Below, piece after piece: positions 38,455 to 51,716 of a stretch of 64,000 bases of DNA. A program made the position numbers and the translations under genes. The notes below the pieces were generated by a model. That model did not search any database, was not told the origin of the DNA, and saw nothing but the letters and a program-made list of their open reading frames with translations. The number at the start of each line of letters is the position of its first letter. The stretch's first letter is position 1. Source of the DNA: Folioceros fuciformis (Eukaryota; Anthocerotophyta; Anthocerotopsida; Anthocerotales); contig JBNGIO010006294.1 in NCBI GenBank assembly GCA_049999805.1, positions 236,115 through 300,114 on the forward strand, written 5' to 3'.

Positions 38455-39078
38455 ATGGTGGACAAAAGGCCTGCTCATCCCTCCAAGGCTGAGACAAAGA
38501 GGGAGAAAGAAGCAGCAGATCGCAACGATGCTCCAAGACTTTTGAAGCTTGCAAGTCGAAAGCAAGCTACGAACAAACTCGAAGAAGCTTTTGAACTAGT
38601 AGGTCAAATCTTACTTCTTGAACCGAACTCTGAGCATGTCAAACAGTTGCATGCAATTCTCGCGGTAGAGATTGCAGCACGGAGAGCAACCAAGAGCAAT
38701 ATGCAACGATGGGGGTATATTTTGAATGTTGATCCCAACGCAGAAGACAAAGTTGTTAATGCGCAGTATAGAAAGTTGGCTCTCAAGTTGCACCCGGACA
38801 AGAATAAGCACTATGGTGCGGAAAGTGCTTTCAAACTGATTTTGGAAGCAAAGGAGGGTATTCTTGCCAAGAATCACAAGGATATTTTGCCTAGGTTTGA
38901 CGTTCAAGAGCCTGAGGTTCGTAGGAGCAATCCTGTTGCACAGGAAACCAAAGTAAAGAGAGAAGAGCCAAAATTCTCCAACTGCCCTTATCCATTGCAT
39001 GGTCGACGAGGACGTTGTCGCAAATGTGGCATGAAGGATGCTTCCTCCTCCTCCTCCTCATCTTCATCTTCAAAGTAG
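38455..39078 (+). CDS. Intronless DnaJ-like (J-domain) protein, 207 aa
   Basis: Resembles the plant J proteins whose N-terminus precedes an internal J domain. Residues 1-80 form charged helices (LEEAFELVGQILLLEP). The J domain starts at about residue 85 with QRWGYILNVDPNAEDKVVNA, then QYRKLALKLHPDKNK with the HPD motif needed to stimulate Hsp70, and ends at about residue 145. The start differs from the usual WYGIL (WGYIL here). The C-terminus has CPYPLHGRRGRCRKC, a possible C-x4-H-x5-C-x2-C metal site, then a run of ten Ser encoded by a TCC/TCA/TCT repeat and Lys before TAG at 39076-39078. The gene has no intron while most neighbours have many, and it sits in an AT-rich, repeat-rich island. 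It may be a retrocopy or fragment of a longer J protein; the open frame argues that it is still coding. Confidence 0.75.
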   Translation: MVDKRPAHPSKAETKREKEAADRNDAPRLLKLASRKQATNKLEEAFELVGQILLLEPNSEHVKQLHAILAVEIAARRATKSNMQRWGYILNVDPNAEDKVVNAQYRKLALKLHPDKNKHYGAESAFKLILEAKEGILAKNHKDILPRFDVQEPEVRRSNPVAQETKVKREEPKFSNCPYPLHGRRGRCRKCGMKDASSSSSSSSSSK

Positions 39079-39270
39079 ATGGAATCTTTAGGGTTGATGA
39101 AATTTTTCATGTCATCTTTAGGGCATTTTATATCTCACCTTTAGAAGGGTGGATAGAATTTTCCATCTCATCTTTAGGAAGGTGGATGGAATTTTCCCAT
39201 CTCATCTTTAGGGTTGATGGAATTTTCCATCTCATCTTTGGGTTGATAGAATTTTCATCTTTTTTTAATG
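39079..39270. repeat. Degenerate ~38-bp tandem repeat after the DnaJ-like gene
   Basis: Variants of CATCTTTAGGGTTGATGGAA followed by TTTTCCATCT repeat about five times directly after the DnaJ stop codon. As with the membrane-protein gene at 24.5 kb, the array would form the 3' untranslated region if transcription continues. Confidence 0.75.
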
Positions 39271-39632
39271 TTATCTCATGGATGAATTGTATATTCATAC
39301 ACTCCCTAACTACTGTACTGTATCGAGAACATGACATCATCGCCAACATTTAGCGCATGTGTTTACTTTGAAGTCCATGAAGTGGAATTTCACTTGAATG
39401 GAATACCCGTTCGGCTGGCAAGTTCCGTGAAGCGGGGGTTCACCCTCGGCCAACTGCCAACGGCCTGTGTTCAGAGGCTCACGCAGAATCTCGAGTGTGC
39501 AAGCGAATTGCATTCGCCTGCAATCCGGACCCCTTTTTCGCAGTGTCCCTGCAGCAGCTGCTCCGCGCTGCGCCGCGCCGCGCGAGGATGCCGCCCTCGG
39601 TTCTGTGCGGTTGAATTTTGCAGACTGCCAGG

Positions 39633-42600
39633 ATGGCCAAGGGGGATGATCCCAAGAGCCCGAAGAGTCCCAAGAGTCCCAAGGAAGATTCCAAAGGCTC
39701 CAAGGCAGGGGACTCCAAGGGGGACCCCAAGGGCAAGCCCAATGGCATTGTGAATGTGAAGGGCACACCCTCGCCCCCGCGCTACAAAGCTGGAGAGGTG
39801 ACGTGCCTTCTCTTTCTTGCTTGCTCGCTCTTTGTTCTCAGAAATTGCTGGCTTCTCTACTATGGAGATTGAATGATTTCCTGGCTATGGTACGATGCAG
39901 GAGCAACCTCCACTGCCGTCCTATCCGATCACGTGGACCACTGCTGCTGTTTGTGTGGAATCAAGCGGCCCGGCTCTCGATCTCCACACTCTGGTGGAGC
40001 TTTGCAACCAGAGCTCACGGCCAGCTCTTAGTTTTGCCATTGTGGATGCACAAGAGTTGCTGGATGAGGTGTGTGGGTGCGCGACAGGGTCAAGAGTTGG
40101 TTAGGGTGTCTCATGTGGTCGGGAACTAAACAAATAGGTATCTGGTTGTAGGAGCTTGGGGACGAGGAATCGGAGTTGGGGAAAGCGTTACTTGAGGCCA
40201 AACAGGTGCTAAAATTTTGCTCCACCTCATGCATTTCCTGGGATCGAAGATGTGTAGGACATTACGGATTTGCCCTTGGTTCCCCTCCCCTTCATTTGTC
40301 GACAGGAGTCGACTTCAGGGTTCAAGAAGGACAAGGATGCTAAAGACAACAAGAGCAAGGATGGAAAGGAGGCCAAAGGTAAAGGGAAAGAGAAACCGCC
40401 AGAGAAGGAGAAGGACAAAGACAAGGGAAAGGGGAAGGGAAAGGAGAAGGGGCAGTCACAAATGGGGAGCTGGCTGCAACCGGCTCACCTGCAGCAGCTT
40501 CTGGCTGGTGAGTCCGTTGAGTTTGTTGGAGGGACTGTTGTCAGTGCTGCGGCCCCAAGGTTGGGGATTCCGAAGCTTATAGACCACATGTGCCCTTGCT
40601 TCAGCCAGGCAGATCAGAGACCGGGACTTTGAACATAGGGAGGAAGTGGTGCGCAGGGCTGATCAAGTGGAGGAAGCTAAACGCAAGGCGGAGGTGTGGC
40701 ACTCACCGTTGCATTCCCAGCGTTTGGCTGCAGACGTCTTTGACTAGTTGAAACAGACGTCAAGTTCTTAGGCTAGTTCTGTTCCTGCTGTAGGAAGCAA
40801 AGAAATCTGTTGAAGATATGCAAGCAGGACTAGAAGCGGCGAAGAAAGCTTTGCAGGAGTTTGAGGAACGAGACAGGAAACGCATAAGGGAAGAGTGGTG
40901 GGCACAAAAGGCCGCAGCTGCTGCAGCTGCTAAGAATCCTGAAGGTGCGAAGGGCGACAAAAAAAGTGACAAGGGAGACAAGAAAGGTGACAAGGGAGAC
41001 AAAAAAGGAGAGAAGGCTGCAAGAGGTGGAAAGGATAAGCAAGGTGGTGATAAAGGGGCGCAGAAACCTCCTACTCCACCAAAAGGTGAGCAACTTAGCA
41101 AGGCATCAAAAGGTGCAGCTTCTGGATGAACTCGGTGGACTATGAAGTTTGCAGTCTTTCACATTTTTGTAGCCGTTCTGCAGGTAAGGACAAAGGCAAG
41201 GACAAAGGAAAAGGAGCTCCCCCTCCGCCTGTGCTGACTCCTGCTGAAGAAAGACTTAGCTGTCAGAACGTTGTGAAGCAAAGACAAGAAGCTCTGGAGG
41301 CAGCTGAGGCACAGGTCAGACCTAGTCTCCGCCCTGGGATTTCCTCATGGAAGCCTTGGACCATCCGTTTCAAGGTTGGTAAACTCGCTGAGGCTTCCAG
41401 GTCATAGAGACGGAGAAACGTGTCGCTGATCTAGAGGCTGTGATCAACGAACCGTTTGCCACCTCCCGGATCTACTGCTGCCTAGGTTTTGGCGATAATG
41501 CCACCTCCGTTGCCGAACTGGCGGCCAGCCAAGATAACATTTTCTGCGCTATCTTGAACATAGCCAAAAAACTTCCTCCACCTCCACAACCAGACCCTCC
41601 TGAGACTGTACAGTCACCTGACAAGGATAAAGATAAAGGAACCAAGAAGGATGGAAAGGCTGAGACTCCGTTGAGATCTGCTTCACCTGCTGGAGCTGCA
41701 GAAAAAGGGAACGAGAAAGGTGGAAAGAAAGATGGAAAGGCGGAGGCTCCATCAAGACCTTCTTCACCTGCTGGTTTGATGCCCCACAAATCCGGTCACT
41801 TAAATTGCATTCTTTGCTGGCATGTGAGCTCATTAGATCGGTGCTGACGTTTTTAAACAGAGAAGGGCAAGAAGTCAGGCAAAGAGAAAACAGAGCAGCC
41901 GAGTGAGGTGCTTGTTCCTCCATTAGTAGCTGAGATGAGGGCATTGGCAAAAGCTGCTGATCTGAGAAATCCTGCCAGGAAAATATTTGTGATGGATGTC
42001 TTATATGAAGACAAAAAGGACGATGAGGTTCCACCAGATGACAAAGCGGAAAGGCCTAAGACTCCTGGTAAGAAAGAAAAGGAGTTGGGCACGAAGAAGG
42101 AGGGAGGCAAAGGTGCAGAGAAAAGACCTGGTTCTCCACCTGGTGCCAAGAAGGGAAAAGGTGGGAAGGGGGAAGAAGACATGCAATATGCTCAGATTGT
42201 GGAGGCAGTAGTTAAGTCATGCAGGGCTCTTACTGATCAAGTAAAAGAATTCAGGAAAATGGATGGAGATACACGGTTTGTAGAGATCCCACTTGCAATA
42301 CCTTTTGAGGTGAATTTCGTATTTGTTCCCTGCTTACTTACAGGTCATGACACATGGATTTCTTAGAAGGCGGCCTTGCTGTCTGGGCAATTTCTGATCA
42401 CACCTCTGTGCTATAGGAAGTAAAGATGGATCATTACAAACACCTATTAGATGAAGTTGCACCCGCATTAGTGACCGTCCCCGTCATATTGCACTGTATG
42501 ATTGAGCAAGTAGCAGTAAGTGACTGTGAAAAGACAGATATACAGACCTTGGAAGCCATGAATCAACGAAAAGAAGCAAGGGTGCTTCTGGAACACGCGT

Positions 42601-45600
42601 TTCTAAACCTTGGTCGAAGGCTCGAGATACCATACCACAGTCCATTTGGGAACATCTTTTTACCACCAGAGTTCGACTATGATGAGGTGCAATGCTAGCC
42701 AAAAGATCTGAAGTACGTAGTTACACGAATGGTCCACTGACGTGCAGCTTGTTCACTGATACAGATGGAAGATCCTGCACCGTGTGAACCCGGCTGCACG
42801 TGTGATCTGCATCCATATACGTTTGACGGAATACCGGTGGAACCCAGGAAAAGGAGCAGATACGAGGAGCACTTGAATGTCATCCAGGAGCAAAGCTCAT
42901 TTGGCCTGCTGAAGGCTATTCTCACTAGAAAGCGACGAGATCCGCACAAAATAAAGCATGAGCCTCAGCTGAGCCTCTCAGCTCCTACCGTGGTGGACGT
43001 TTTGAACGTGGAGCAGAGAATGGTGAAGCTTCTTCCAACACCAGGCAAGGATTGTTTGAAGCTGCGAAATTGTTCCCGCTCTCTCTATTGCCAAGGCACC
43101 CACCCATGTTCAGCCCCTCTGTTGACATTGTGTTGTTTACAATATGCTGTTCATTGTCCGTCCAGGCCGTGGACGCAGAGATTTCCCTAATCCTCCATCA
43201 TACCCTTTAGAAAAGAGGGGTACATGCATGACTGCGTTGCGCAAATTCAGTAGGATTTTTTTCCCAGCTGCTCAGAGATATCGCAAGCTGGTCAGCCACT
43301 TCGCTTTCTATCTGGTTTCGAGGCAGCTGGATGTGGATGATTTGTTAGTTACCCTGCTCTAAAGATCAGCACAGTTTAATTAAACCGTTGCATGTGGATT
43401 AAGTGGTAATTTGTTTTTGAATGTAATGGATGTCCACAGAGGCATATTGCAGACCTCCTCTTGAACAGAAAGGTAGAGACTGTTCCAACAGGAGTGGATA
43501 CTGTTGAAGCTGCTGCTCTTCCCGGAGAACAGCCTGAGGAGGGACCGGTCAGTCCGGATGGCACGACTGCTTCGAAAGACGGAGACAAGGGACAGTCACT
43601 TGCTGTCCAAGAACCTCCTCTTACAGGGGTAGACAACGGGCGAAAATCCCTTTCAAGAACTGCAGGCATTAGGGAGGATAGCAAAAGAAACTCACTCTTT
43701 GGTGATTGTACGGCAGCCAGTGTCGATGGAACTCAGAAAGGGTCTGAGAAAACCCCTTCAACCCCAGGGAGCGATCGTGAGGAATGGCATATTCGGCCTT
43801 CAAGATTTACCCAGACAGCCCCCCTGACTGTGCTTCCTGAGGAGCTGGCGCCACTGGAGTCTGCATTTGATCAGAGAAACCTAAGGCCTCATGAGTCAGT
43901 TTTGAACTGCAGGTTTGTAGATACGTTTCCTGATGATACCTTTGGTGAGGCCTACTCAAAAGCCCGACTTGCGCTTCCCTTTGAAAGAATGCTTTATGAC
44001 AAGGATGAAGACTTTGTGATATCTGTTCTGTTTGCTGAGGAAGGAGAGCACCAGTGGACTGGACACGTACCCTCTCTGGTATGCGTTTGTTAGACCCAAC
44101 ATTGAGACCTGTGTGCATTCTGTGTGCTTGCTTTACTGCTCGACGTTGCTCACCTTTTCATCACTTGCATTCTTCTCAACAATCTTGGGCTGGGCAACAG
44201 ATTCCCTTCGAGCGCTTCTGCTCTGATCTCACGGCTTGTGAGAGAAGAAAAGCGGATTTTGCAGCGTCTCAAAACACTTTTTGTCCACCGACAGTGTATG
44301 GGATTGAGGATACGGAAGGCAACCTCTCGGAGAAGAAGACTGTCTTCTTGGGACAAGGAGAGTCACTTGTGTGTAATGGACTACCAATGCAAACAAAACC
44401 GGAAGCTGCGGTCTGTTACAAGCCTCAAGCAACTATGTACAAGGTTGGCATTCTGCTTGGAGCTTGGGGCCAACCAGTGGACTGGCTGTGGTTCTTGGAA
44501 ACTTGGAACAGATGTTACCGACGTCGTGTAACTGTTCAAACCAACTGGTTGTTACTGCATTTGGCAGGACGGAGCAACTTTTTTGTTACGAGGAGAAAAT
44601 CGAAGTGCTGAAGACTCTTTGCCGCTTGATAACAACCTAACAGCGTGCTTAAAGGATGGTTTGACAATCTGTTTCTATATCACTAAGGATGGCACCCCGA
44701 GCATGCAGATCACACATCCCAGTGGGCAAACATTTGAGTTAACCTCTGCAGGGGTTGTACTTTGTTTTCCGACTAATGTGAAGGAGAAAGAGAAAGAGAG
44801 AGCCGAAGAAAAGGCCGCTCAAGAAGCAGCAGAGAAGGCCTTAATAGAGAAGCAACAAGCAGATCAGGCAGCAGTTGAAGCGGACCTGAAGAAAGGTGGT
44901 AAGAAGGGTGCAGATCCGAAGAAAGCAGGGAAAGGCGAAGCCAAAGTTGAAGCAAAAGCAAGAGGGGATGCCAAGGAAGCTAAAGGTGAAGCAAAGGGCA
45001 AGGATGCTAAACCTGAGAAGAAAGGAAAGGGTAAAAAGGGAGGCACAGCACCTGAACCCGACAAGCCTCCTGAGGAATCAGCAAATGCTCAGCAAGATAA
45101 TAAGACTAACAACATCCGAAGCATCTCAGACATTCTTCGCAAGGAACGTGGTGAGGAGGAAGTCTGGCGATGTGTTCTTCCATCAGGAACTGTTGTCCGT
45201 TACAGGGAGAATGGGGAGTCACAGGTATCGCAAAGATGTTTTATATGGAGTTAGTGTGCTTGTAGATCAGCTTGCATCTTTCTCACGCATATACCTATTT
45301 CCAGTAGTAACATAGAGGTCACGTTTTTTGCAGCTACTATTTGCAAATGGGAACGTTAGTGAGTCGCAGCTAAATGCAGCCCCCGCTTCAGAAGCTGTTG
45401 AAAGCACGGAGGAAGCTCAGGTGGACTCCAAGTCAGCCAAAAATTCCAAGGCAAAGGATGCTGGAAAGGATAAAGCTAAGGGCGGCGCAGAAAAGGCCGA
45501 GAAGGGTGGTAAAGGAGCCGGGGAGAAAAGCGAGAAAGGTGCGAAAGGAGGTAAAGGGGAGAAAGTCGCGGAAGTAGGAAAGGGTTCCAAAAGTCGTCCT

Positions 45601-48600
45601 ACTTCTCCGTCCTCGGAGCCCTCAGCAGGTACGCCGCCATCGTCTCCAAGCATGCCAGTTATCCCAGAGTGCCAATGGACAGTGACAAACAACAAGGGCT
45701 ATTTTGTCCTTCAGGTACAACTTGAACATCGTCGCTTCGTTGCCATTTAGCCAGGTCGAATGGCATACTCATCTCTAGTGACATTTCGGCTCTTCACATA
45801 CAGACTCCAGCCAAGCCACCTCCTCCTGTAGAGGACGCCGAAGGCGATCCCAGGGCGAAGCACGATACCAAGGAGAAAGGCAAAGATGGGAACAAGGGTG
45901 CCAAGGGTCTGAATGCAGGAGCAACCGATGCTAAGAAAGATGAGAAAGGGGTAGAGAAAGGGAAAGCGGAACGTAAGGACGGTGCGAAAGGGAAGGCTGG
46001 CAAAGGTGGGGCAAAAGATGCTGAGAGTGTTCCTGAAGTGGTTCCGGAAGCAGTGCCTGTTGAGGTCCCTGCGTTTCCTCCTGAGCCACCAAAACCAACC
46101 CTCTTAGAACTTCCCAAGAAGAAGATGGTCCAGGTGACTGATCCGGAGTCAGAGGCCTTTATAGCAGTCCGAGAGGATTTAGTGATCCTAATGCAACCGG
46201 TCGATGAAAGCTACTGCTTCGTTCAGCATGCAGACGGGACACAGATACTTTGTCAGCAAAAGGAGTTCACTCTAGAGAGGGACAAGCCGGGGCAAGTTCC
46301 TGTTGCGGTCGAGGAGCTTGAACAGGTGTACTGTCCCTTGCATAATCCTCGACCCCCTCCAGATAAGATAAGGTTTAAGGAAGATGTTGCCAGTCTAGCT
46401 GCTTCCAGACAGTCCATTGGAGCCGTTGGTTTTCTTGCAAGCCAGCAGGAGCCGTCTCCTGCAGCACAAGCTAGCGGGCCTGCAAGCCCGGCTACAGCCA
46501 ACCTGGACTCAAACAGGAGGCACTCAGATGCTGTAGGATTGAGACAAACCACTGCCGAGACTGCCACCTCAGGCTTGGATAGCATCAAATCCTCAGCTCC
46601 AGTTCCAGCTCCAGCTCTTCCAGCTGTGGGTTCTATAGGTCCAGATCCTCCGGCTGCAGTTTCTCCAGCTCCAATTGCAGACTCTGAACAGATTAAAAAG
46701 TATCCGTTCTCAAGGAGGAAATCCACAAAATCGATCATTATGGAGCCACCTGTGATGGCAATAGACCCCACTGTGGGGAGGACATGTCCCCACTGTCAAC
46801 CGTGCTGGAAAGAGGTGATACGCGAGTTGCTCATGTGCTTTACTTGTTTCTTTTATGACGGACTTATCGTGGATGATGGTAATAAGAGTGCAAGCAGCCA
46901 ATCGTATGCGCCTCTACGTGGTGTAAATCCCAAATGCATGCTTAAATCCTTCATCTGTCTCATCAGGTCTATCGTCCTCCCCCTATTAAAGTGGAGCCGC
47001 CTCCTACGACAACCGTGTGGTACATGCGAAAAGATGGTCTACCAAACATTCAGGGCAAGCTCGGGGAAGGCGTAGCCGTTCAGTTTCAGACCTTTGAAGG
47101 CCAATATTGCGCTTCATGGTCCCAGCCAACCCAGCAACTGACTCTCATATTACCAAGTGGGGTGATCTTATACACAGACGGCAAAACAGTTTGGCTAGAC
47201 AACTCCAGAGGCGTAGATCAAGGCCATCCTGATGCGCTGCTGATAAAGAAAAAGCATCGTGATATAGCGATCAACACGAATGGGCTTTATGCTTTTGATC
47301 TGGTAGGTCAATCTCATGAGCTCATGTCCATTTCATGTCTGGATGATACGCTCCAACCTCACTTGTTAGAATGGAAGAGAGGAAGAGGAGACCGACAGAC
47401 TGATTTGTTGTTTTAACGTCTGGGTGATTGTTAGGAGGAAGGGAGTCTCTACCACACTGACAAAGATGGAAATGGATTCGTCACTCATAAGGGATCGCGG
47501 GTGGAGGTACTTGCGCACGGCCTGCCAGTGCCTCCACCTTCACCACCGAAACCACCTTATGTGCCAGTTGATTTTTTTGCCATCGAGGAGATGCCAGAAG
47601 TTGTGGAAGACCCGTCCGTTGTAGATCCTGAGGTACATTTTGCTATTCCTGGATTCCTTTTCCTGCGACCTCTGTCGTGTGGCTGAAATAAGGCTGTGTC
47701 CTCCTTTGCACAGTTTGCTGGACCTCTTGACGCTAAAGCAAAGGGGAAAGGACAAGGAAAAGCTGCCCCACGCCCTTCCCAGTCTACCGGTGCAAAAGAC
47801 CTGGAGAAACCAGCTAACCCTCGTCAGTCTGGTCAGAAGCAAGCCGGCGGGGCATCCAGTGTTCTTGACAGTGCAAAACGTCAATCTCTGGCTTTCAAAT
47901 CAGCTAATCCTGATGTGCCATCACCAGCAGCTGCAGGATCCACTACCCAACCGACAGGTATGGCCAACTTTCCGCATTCCGGCGCAGCTTGGAGAGGTAT
48001 TTGTTAGCCTTCAGTTTTCCTTTCAGCCCGTCTGCTGGTCGTGTTTGGGACTTCACAATGCCTGTTTCTCTAGGTGCTGGTTTGGAACCCGTGGGACTGT
48101 TTACACCGAAGTTGCATATACCTGTCCCTCCAATACCTCCGGCCCAGATGCCCGATGATCGTGGCAGCCAATGGGGAATCAAAGGCCTGCCTGCACCCCA
48201 GCACCCAGCTGCTCCGGTTCCTGCTTCTGCTCCTGACAGTCAAGTTCCTGGGGCTGTAGCTGTTACACGTGCATCACGATCTGGCTCTGTGATTCAGCCA
48301 GCATCTCCAGGTGAGCCTGGTCAGGGTGTCCTTGGGCTGGTGACCATCTCATTCCCGAGTAACAAGTGTAGTGTTTTTTAACGATCTGTTAGGCATCATG
48401 CTAGAGCCTGTGGTAGCTTTGGGTGGTCAGCTGGATGGAGTACCAGAGGAAGGTGAACGTGTACCTGGTGAAGGATTGACGTATGAGCTGGCTAGCAACA
48501 ATGAAGTACTGGAAATGCCGCCTCCACCTGAAAACCCAAAACTTCTTGCCGCTGACGTGGGACCTCCTGCCCGGATATTTGTAGCACATGATGGGGGCTA

Positions 48601-51600
48601 TGGCTTTGAGATTTGCAGTGAGAAGATATTTTCCAAGTATGTGCAAACAAGGGCAAATGACCCACTGTGTCATATTGCGAAAGAAGGGTTCTATGGTGGA
48701 GAAGAAAGTACCACGTTCCACACCTTCATCTCTGTGAAAGACTTATTGAAGGATCCTTACGCGCCGTTTGTTCCTCTTCAAGAGAATCCCCTGCCTCCCC
48801 CGGTTCCCGTCAGTCCTTTGGTGAAAACAGAACCTCTAACCGACAAGACAACCAAAGAAGCAAAGTTAACTGTAGTACGCAGGGTAACAAAATGCCCATG
48901 GATTGAAGTAAACTTCGAATTCCCGGTCTTGCCAAGAATTATAGCGCCCTCTAAGCCTCCCACTTTACCTTGTTGCAAGGATACATTGGTTTCATATCGT
49001 CGCATCTGTGAATACCCGGAATTTTCTCTAGAGCAGCTCGATAGAGTGGAAAGAGCCCTGGGAGAGTACGAGAAGTGGAAGTGTGAGGTTCTGGAAAAGC
49101 CGTTGGTGGAAACTGTGGACCCGAGAACAGAAGAAGAAATAACTTTGGAAAAGGACATCTCTGAGTGCATCCGACAGGTAAACTATTCCTCTTCTGTTTG
49201 CTGGTTCGTGCCAAGTGAGCCTGCACTGATGTACTAGAATGTGATTGTGTGTTCACTTGCTAAGTTCGCTAAGCAAAGGCATTCAGTAACGCTTGACAAC
49301 TTTGTAGCGTAGCAGACAGTACACTATTAAATTGACTGTAGGGTCTGGCAGAACAAAAAATATTCGAAGCCCAGCAGCTTGGAGTGATGGACAGTAGATA
49401 TGCAGCTGAACTACTTCGAAGAATGAGGAATGGTGAGGCTTGGAGAATAGAACAGATGTTGAGGGAAGAAAGAGCTCTTCAAGCTAAAAGGAAAGAAGAG
49501 TTCCAGAAGTATCTCAAAAGGAAGTGCCACCCGACACTGTGCATCCATCAACCAGATCTTCTTCAGAAGACCGGACCTTATAGACCAATCCGGAATGCTA
49601 TCTTGCGCTACTGGAAGTGTGAGGAAGGCTTGAGGGCGCTTCTGGATATGCTAGGGGTAAGACGCACTTTGAAAACCTTCAGCATGTTCCGTGTGCAGCC
49701 TGTGTCCGAGTTCGTATTTCATTGTAAAATGAACATGCCTCTCGAGATGCTTGGTTCTATACGTCTCATGTTCTCCTCTGTCTTGCAGGAATCAGTTGCT
49801 ACACTATCTGAGGAGGAAGAGGAGGATCCTGATCAGCTCACGATGGAGGAGATTGAGATTCTAGTCAAAGCAACGAAGAAGGAAGCGATAGAAGTGTTTG
49901 AGGAGATGATGAGATTGATGGAGGTAATTCACAGTTGACGGCATTGCCTTTAGTTGGCTAAGAAGGACTTTGATATCTAAGGTTGCATCTCTTAGCTCTG
50001 GTTATCTATCCTTCAGGAGTTTCGGAAGACGGAACTATTTCCACAGGAGAAAGAGTTTGTGCCCAAGGAGCCAGAGGAGCCACCCTGCTGCTTTATTGAG
50101 TGGATGGTTCTCATCGAGAAGTATCACAGAAAGAATTATCCGGTATTCGTAGTTCACTGACAACGCCACTTTGTACTGAGAGTCTGCTCCACATGTTTTG
50201 AGCAAAGATTTATTATGGCTGGTGGTAACCGCAGACGGCCTACGAGATAGAAGCTGCAGAACTTGAACGCCTACGAAGGGAGGAATATTTGAGAATGGCC
50301 AAACTTGAATGCGGGAAATTGTTAGAGGATATGATATCAGAAACCGAGGTGCATCCCCTGCCCCACAGCACGCACTTGACCTGCTTAAATGCTTGTCCGG
50401 GTGAGTGTGTGGCTGTCTCTGACGCAGATGTTGTCAAACTGAATCAGACCGAGTATGCTAAGCTCACGGCATATCGAAGTCCCTCGTTCCACAGCTCCGA
50501 GTACCTGAGAGACGATTTCTGGGACGAGCTCATGAGACTAGTTGCTGATCCTGCCCAACCTCCACCCCCACCAGAAGTAGAACCAACGGTATCTCCCCAT
50601 TTCACCCTTGCATCTGATTTTTATGGCTCCTAGTTGAGGAAACCAACTGTGAGCTATTGGCAGTCACCTGAATCAACGGCAACCGAGGATGATCCAAGAG
50701 GCTTGTTTAGGCGAAAGTAAGTATCTTTCCTTGTCGGATAAACACACCTTCAGCTTCGGATAGAGGGTTAAACATTCCTTTCACGCCTTGAACAGGTGGG
50801 ACACAGCTCCTTGGCATCTCAATGCAGTGTACCTAAGTGTGGAAGAGGCATTCAGGGTAATGTCATACTTCAACTCTGTGTACCTCCTACGTAAGCGGAA
50901 CTTACCAAGAGACAGACCTCAACAATTCCACCTCATGCCCGGCCACATGAATTTCAGAAAAGTGAAGTTCATGAGCACTTCCCTTCAGGTGCGCATGGGA
51001 AACCGCACACAACAGGCATCTCAAAATCGTGTCCATGTCCATTCGATCTCCAATTCTCTCTATTGTCAGGTTGCCTACATCCTCAACTTTCATGACGATA
51101 TGGGACGCTTCAAGATCAGGAAGCTGGAAGAGTGCCTGAAAGTCTGCTACGAACATGGCCCGGTGTGGATTACAACCATACATGCCGTATCACTTTCATC
51201 CGCTTCTCGGAAATTCTTTCTAAATGGCATCCGACACATCTCGTTTAGGTTGCACCTGGTATGCTGAGGAAAATTCGAGTATTTTTTAAGGCACGAAGAG
51301 TGGGAGAGTACGCTGATGAGGTTAGCTCCCTTATTCGTCACAGCGATCTCCAGAGCTGCGTAGAAGTTGCTTGAGATTTCTGGAGCCCCTATATGCTCTG
51401 AGGTTTTCCCTTGCAGATCGAGATCGTAACGGAGTTTGATGTATTCAAGATCCCTATAACGGCGACCGTGCTCCCTCCTGAAGAAGAGCCCCCTGATGAT
51501 TTCGCCCCTTTGGAAGCCCCTCCCAGCCCGATTCCAGCGACGGTCGTCCAACCACCTGTATCTCCAACGCAGGCATTACAGCCTGCTGAGCCAAGAGGTC

Positions 51601-51716
51601 CTCCCTGGACGGATAATCTCCCGCCTCCAGAGGAAGAATGCAACGTTGTGAAGGACCTGATCTCTTGGATAGAAAGTGATACCATGGGGGAGGTTCTGAT
51701 CAAAGGTCACAGGTGA
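39633..51716 (+). CDS. SPAG17-like: SPAG17/PF6-like central-apparatus protein of motile cilia (about 25-30 exons)
   Basis: SPAG17 (PF6 in Chlamydomonas) is a large scaffold of the C1a projection of the ciliary central pair, needed for motility. The ATG at 39633 opens MAKGDDPKSPKSPKSPKEDS. The next exon PSYPITWTTAAVCVESSGP and LDLHTLVELCNQSSRP match the start of the family. Exons then alternate conserved blocks with Lys/Gly/Pro-rich linkers (KGKEKPPEKEKDKDKGKGKG, 40.4 kb). Blocks include AEMRALAKAADLRNPARKIF (41.95 kb), HYKHLLDEVAPALVTVPVIL (42.43 kb), PCEPGCTCDLHPYTFDGIPV (42.78 kb), LMQPVDESYCFVQHADGTQI (46.19 kb), VWYMRKDGLPNIQGKLGEGV (47.02 kb) and WDTAPWHLNAVYLSVEEAF (50.80 kb). The TGA at 51714 lies in CACAG|GTGAGG, which is also a good donor. 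An alternative end at 51903-51905 joins in phase through an exon starting at 51866. Its presence predicts flagellated sperm or zoospores. Confidence 0.9.
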
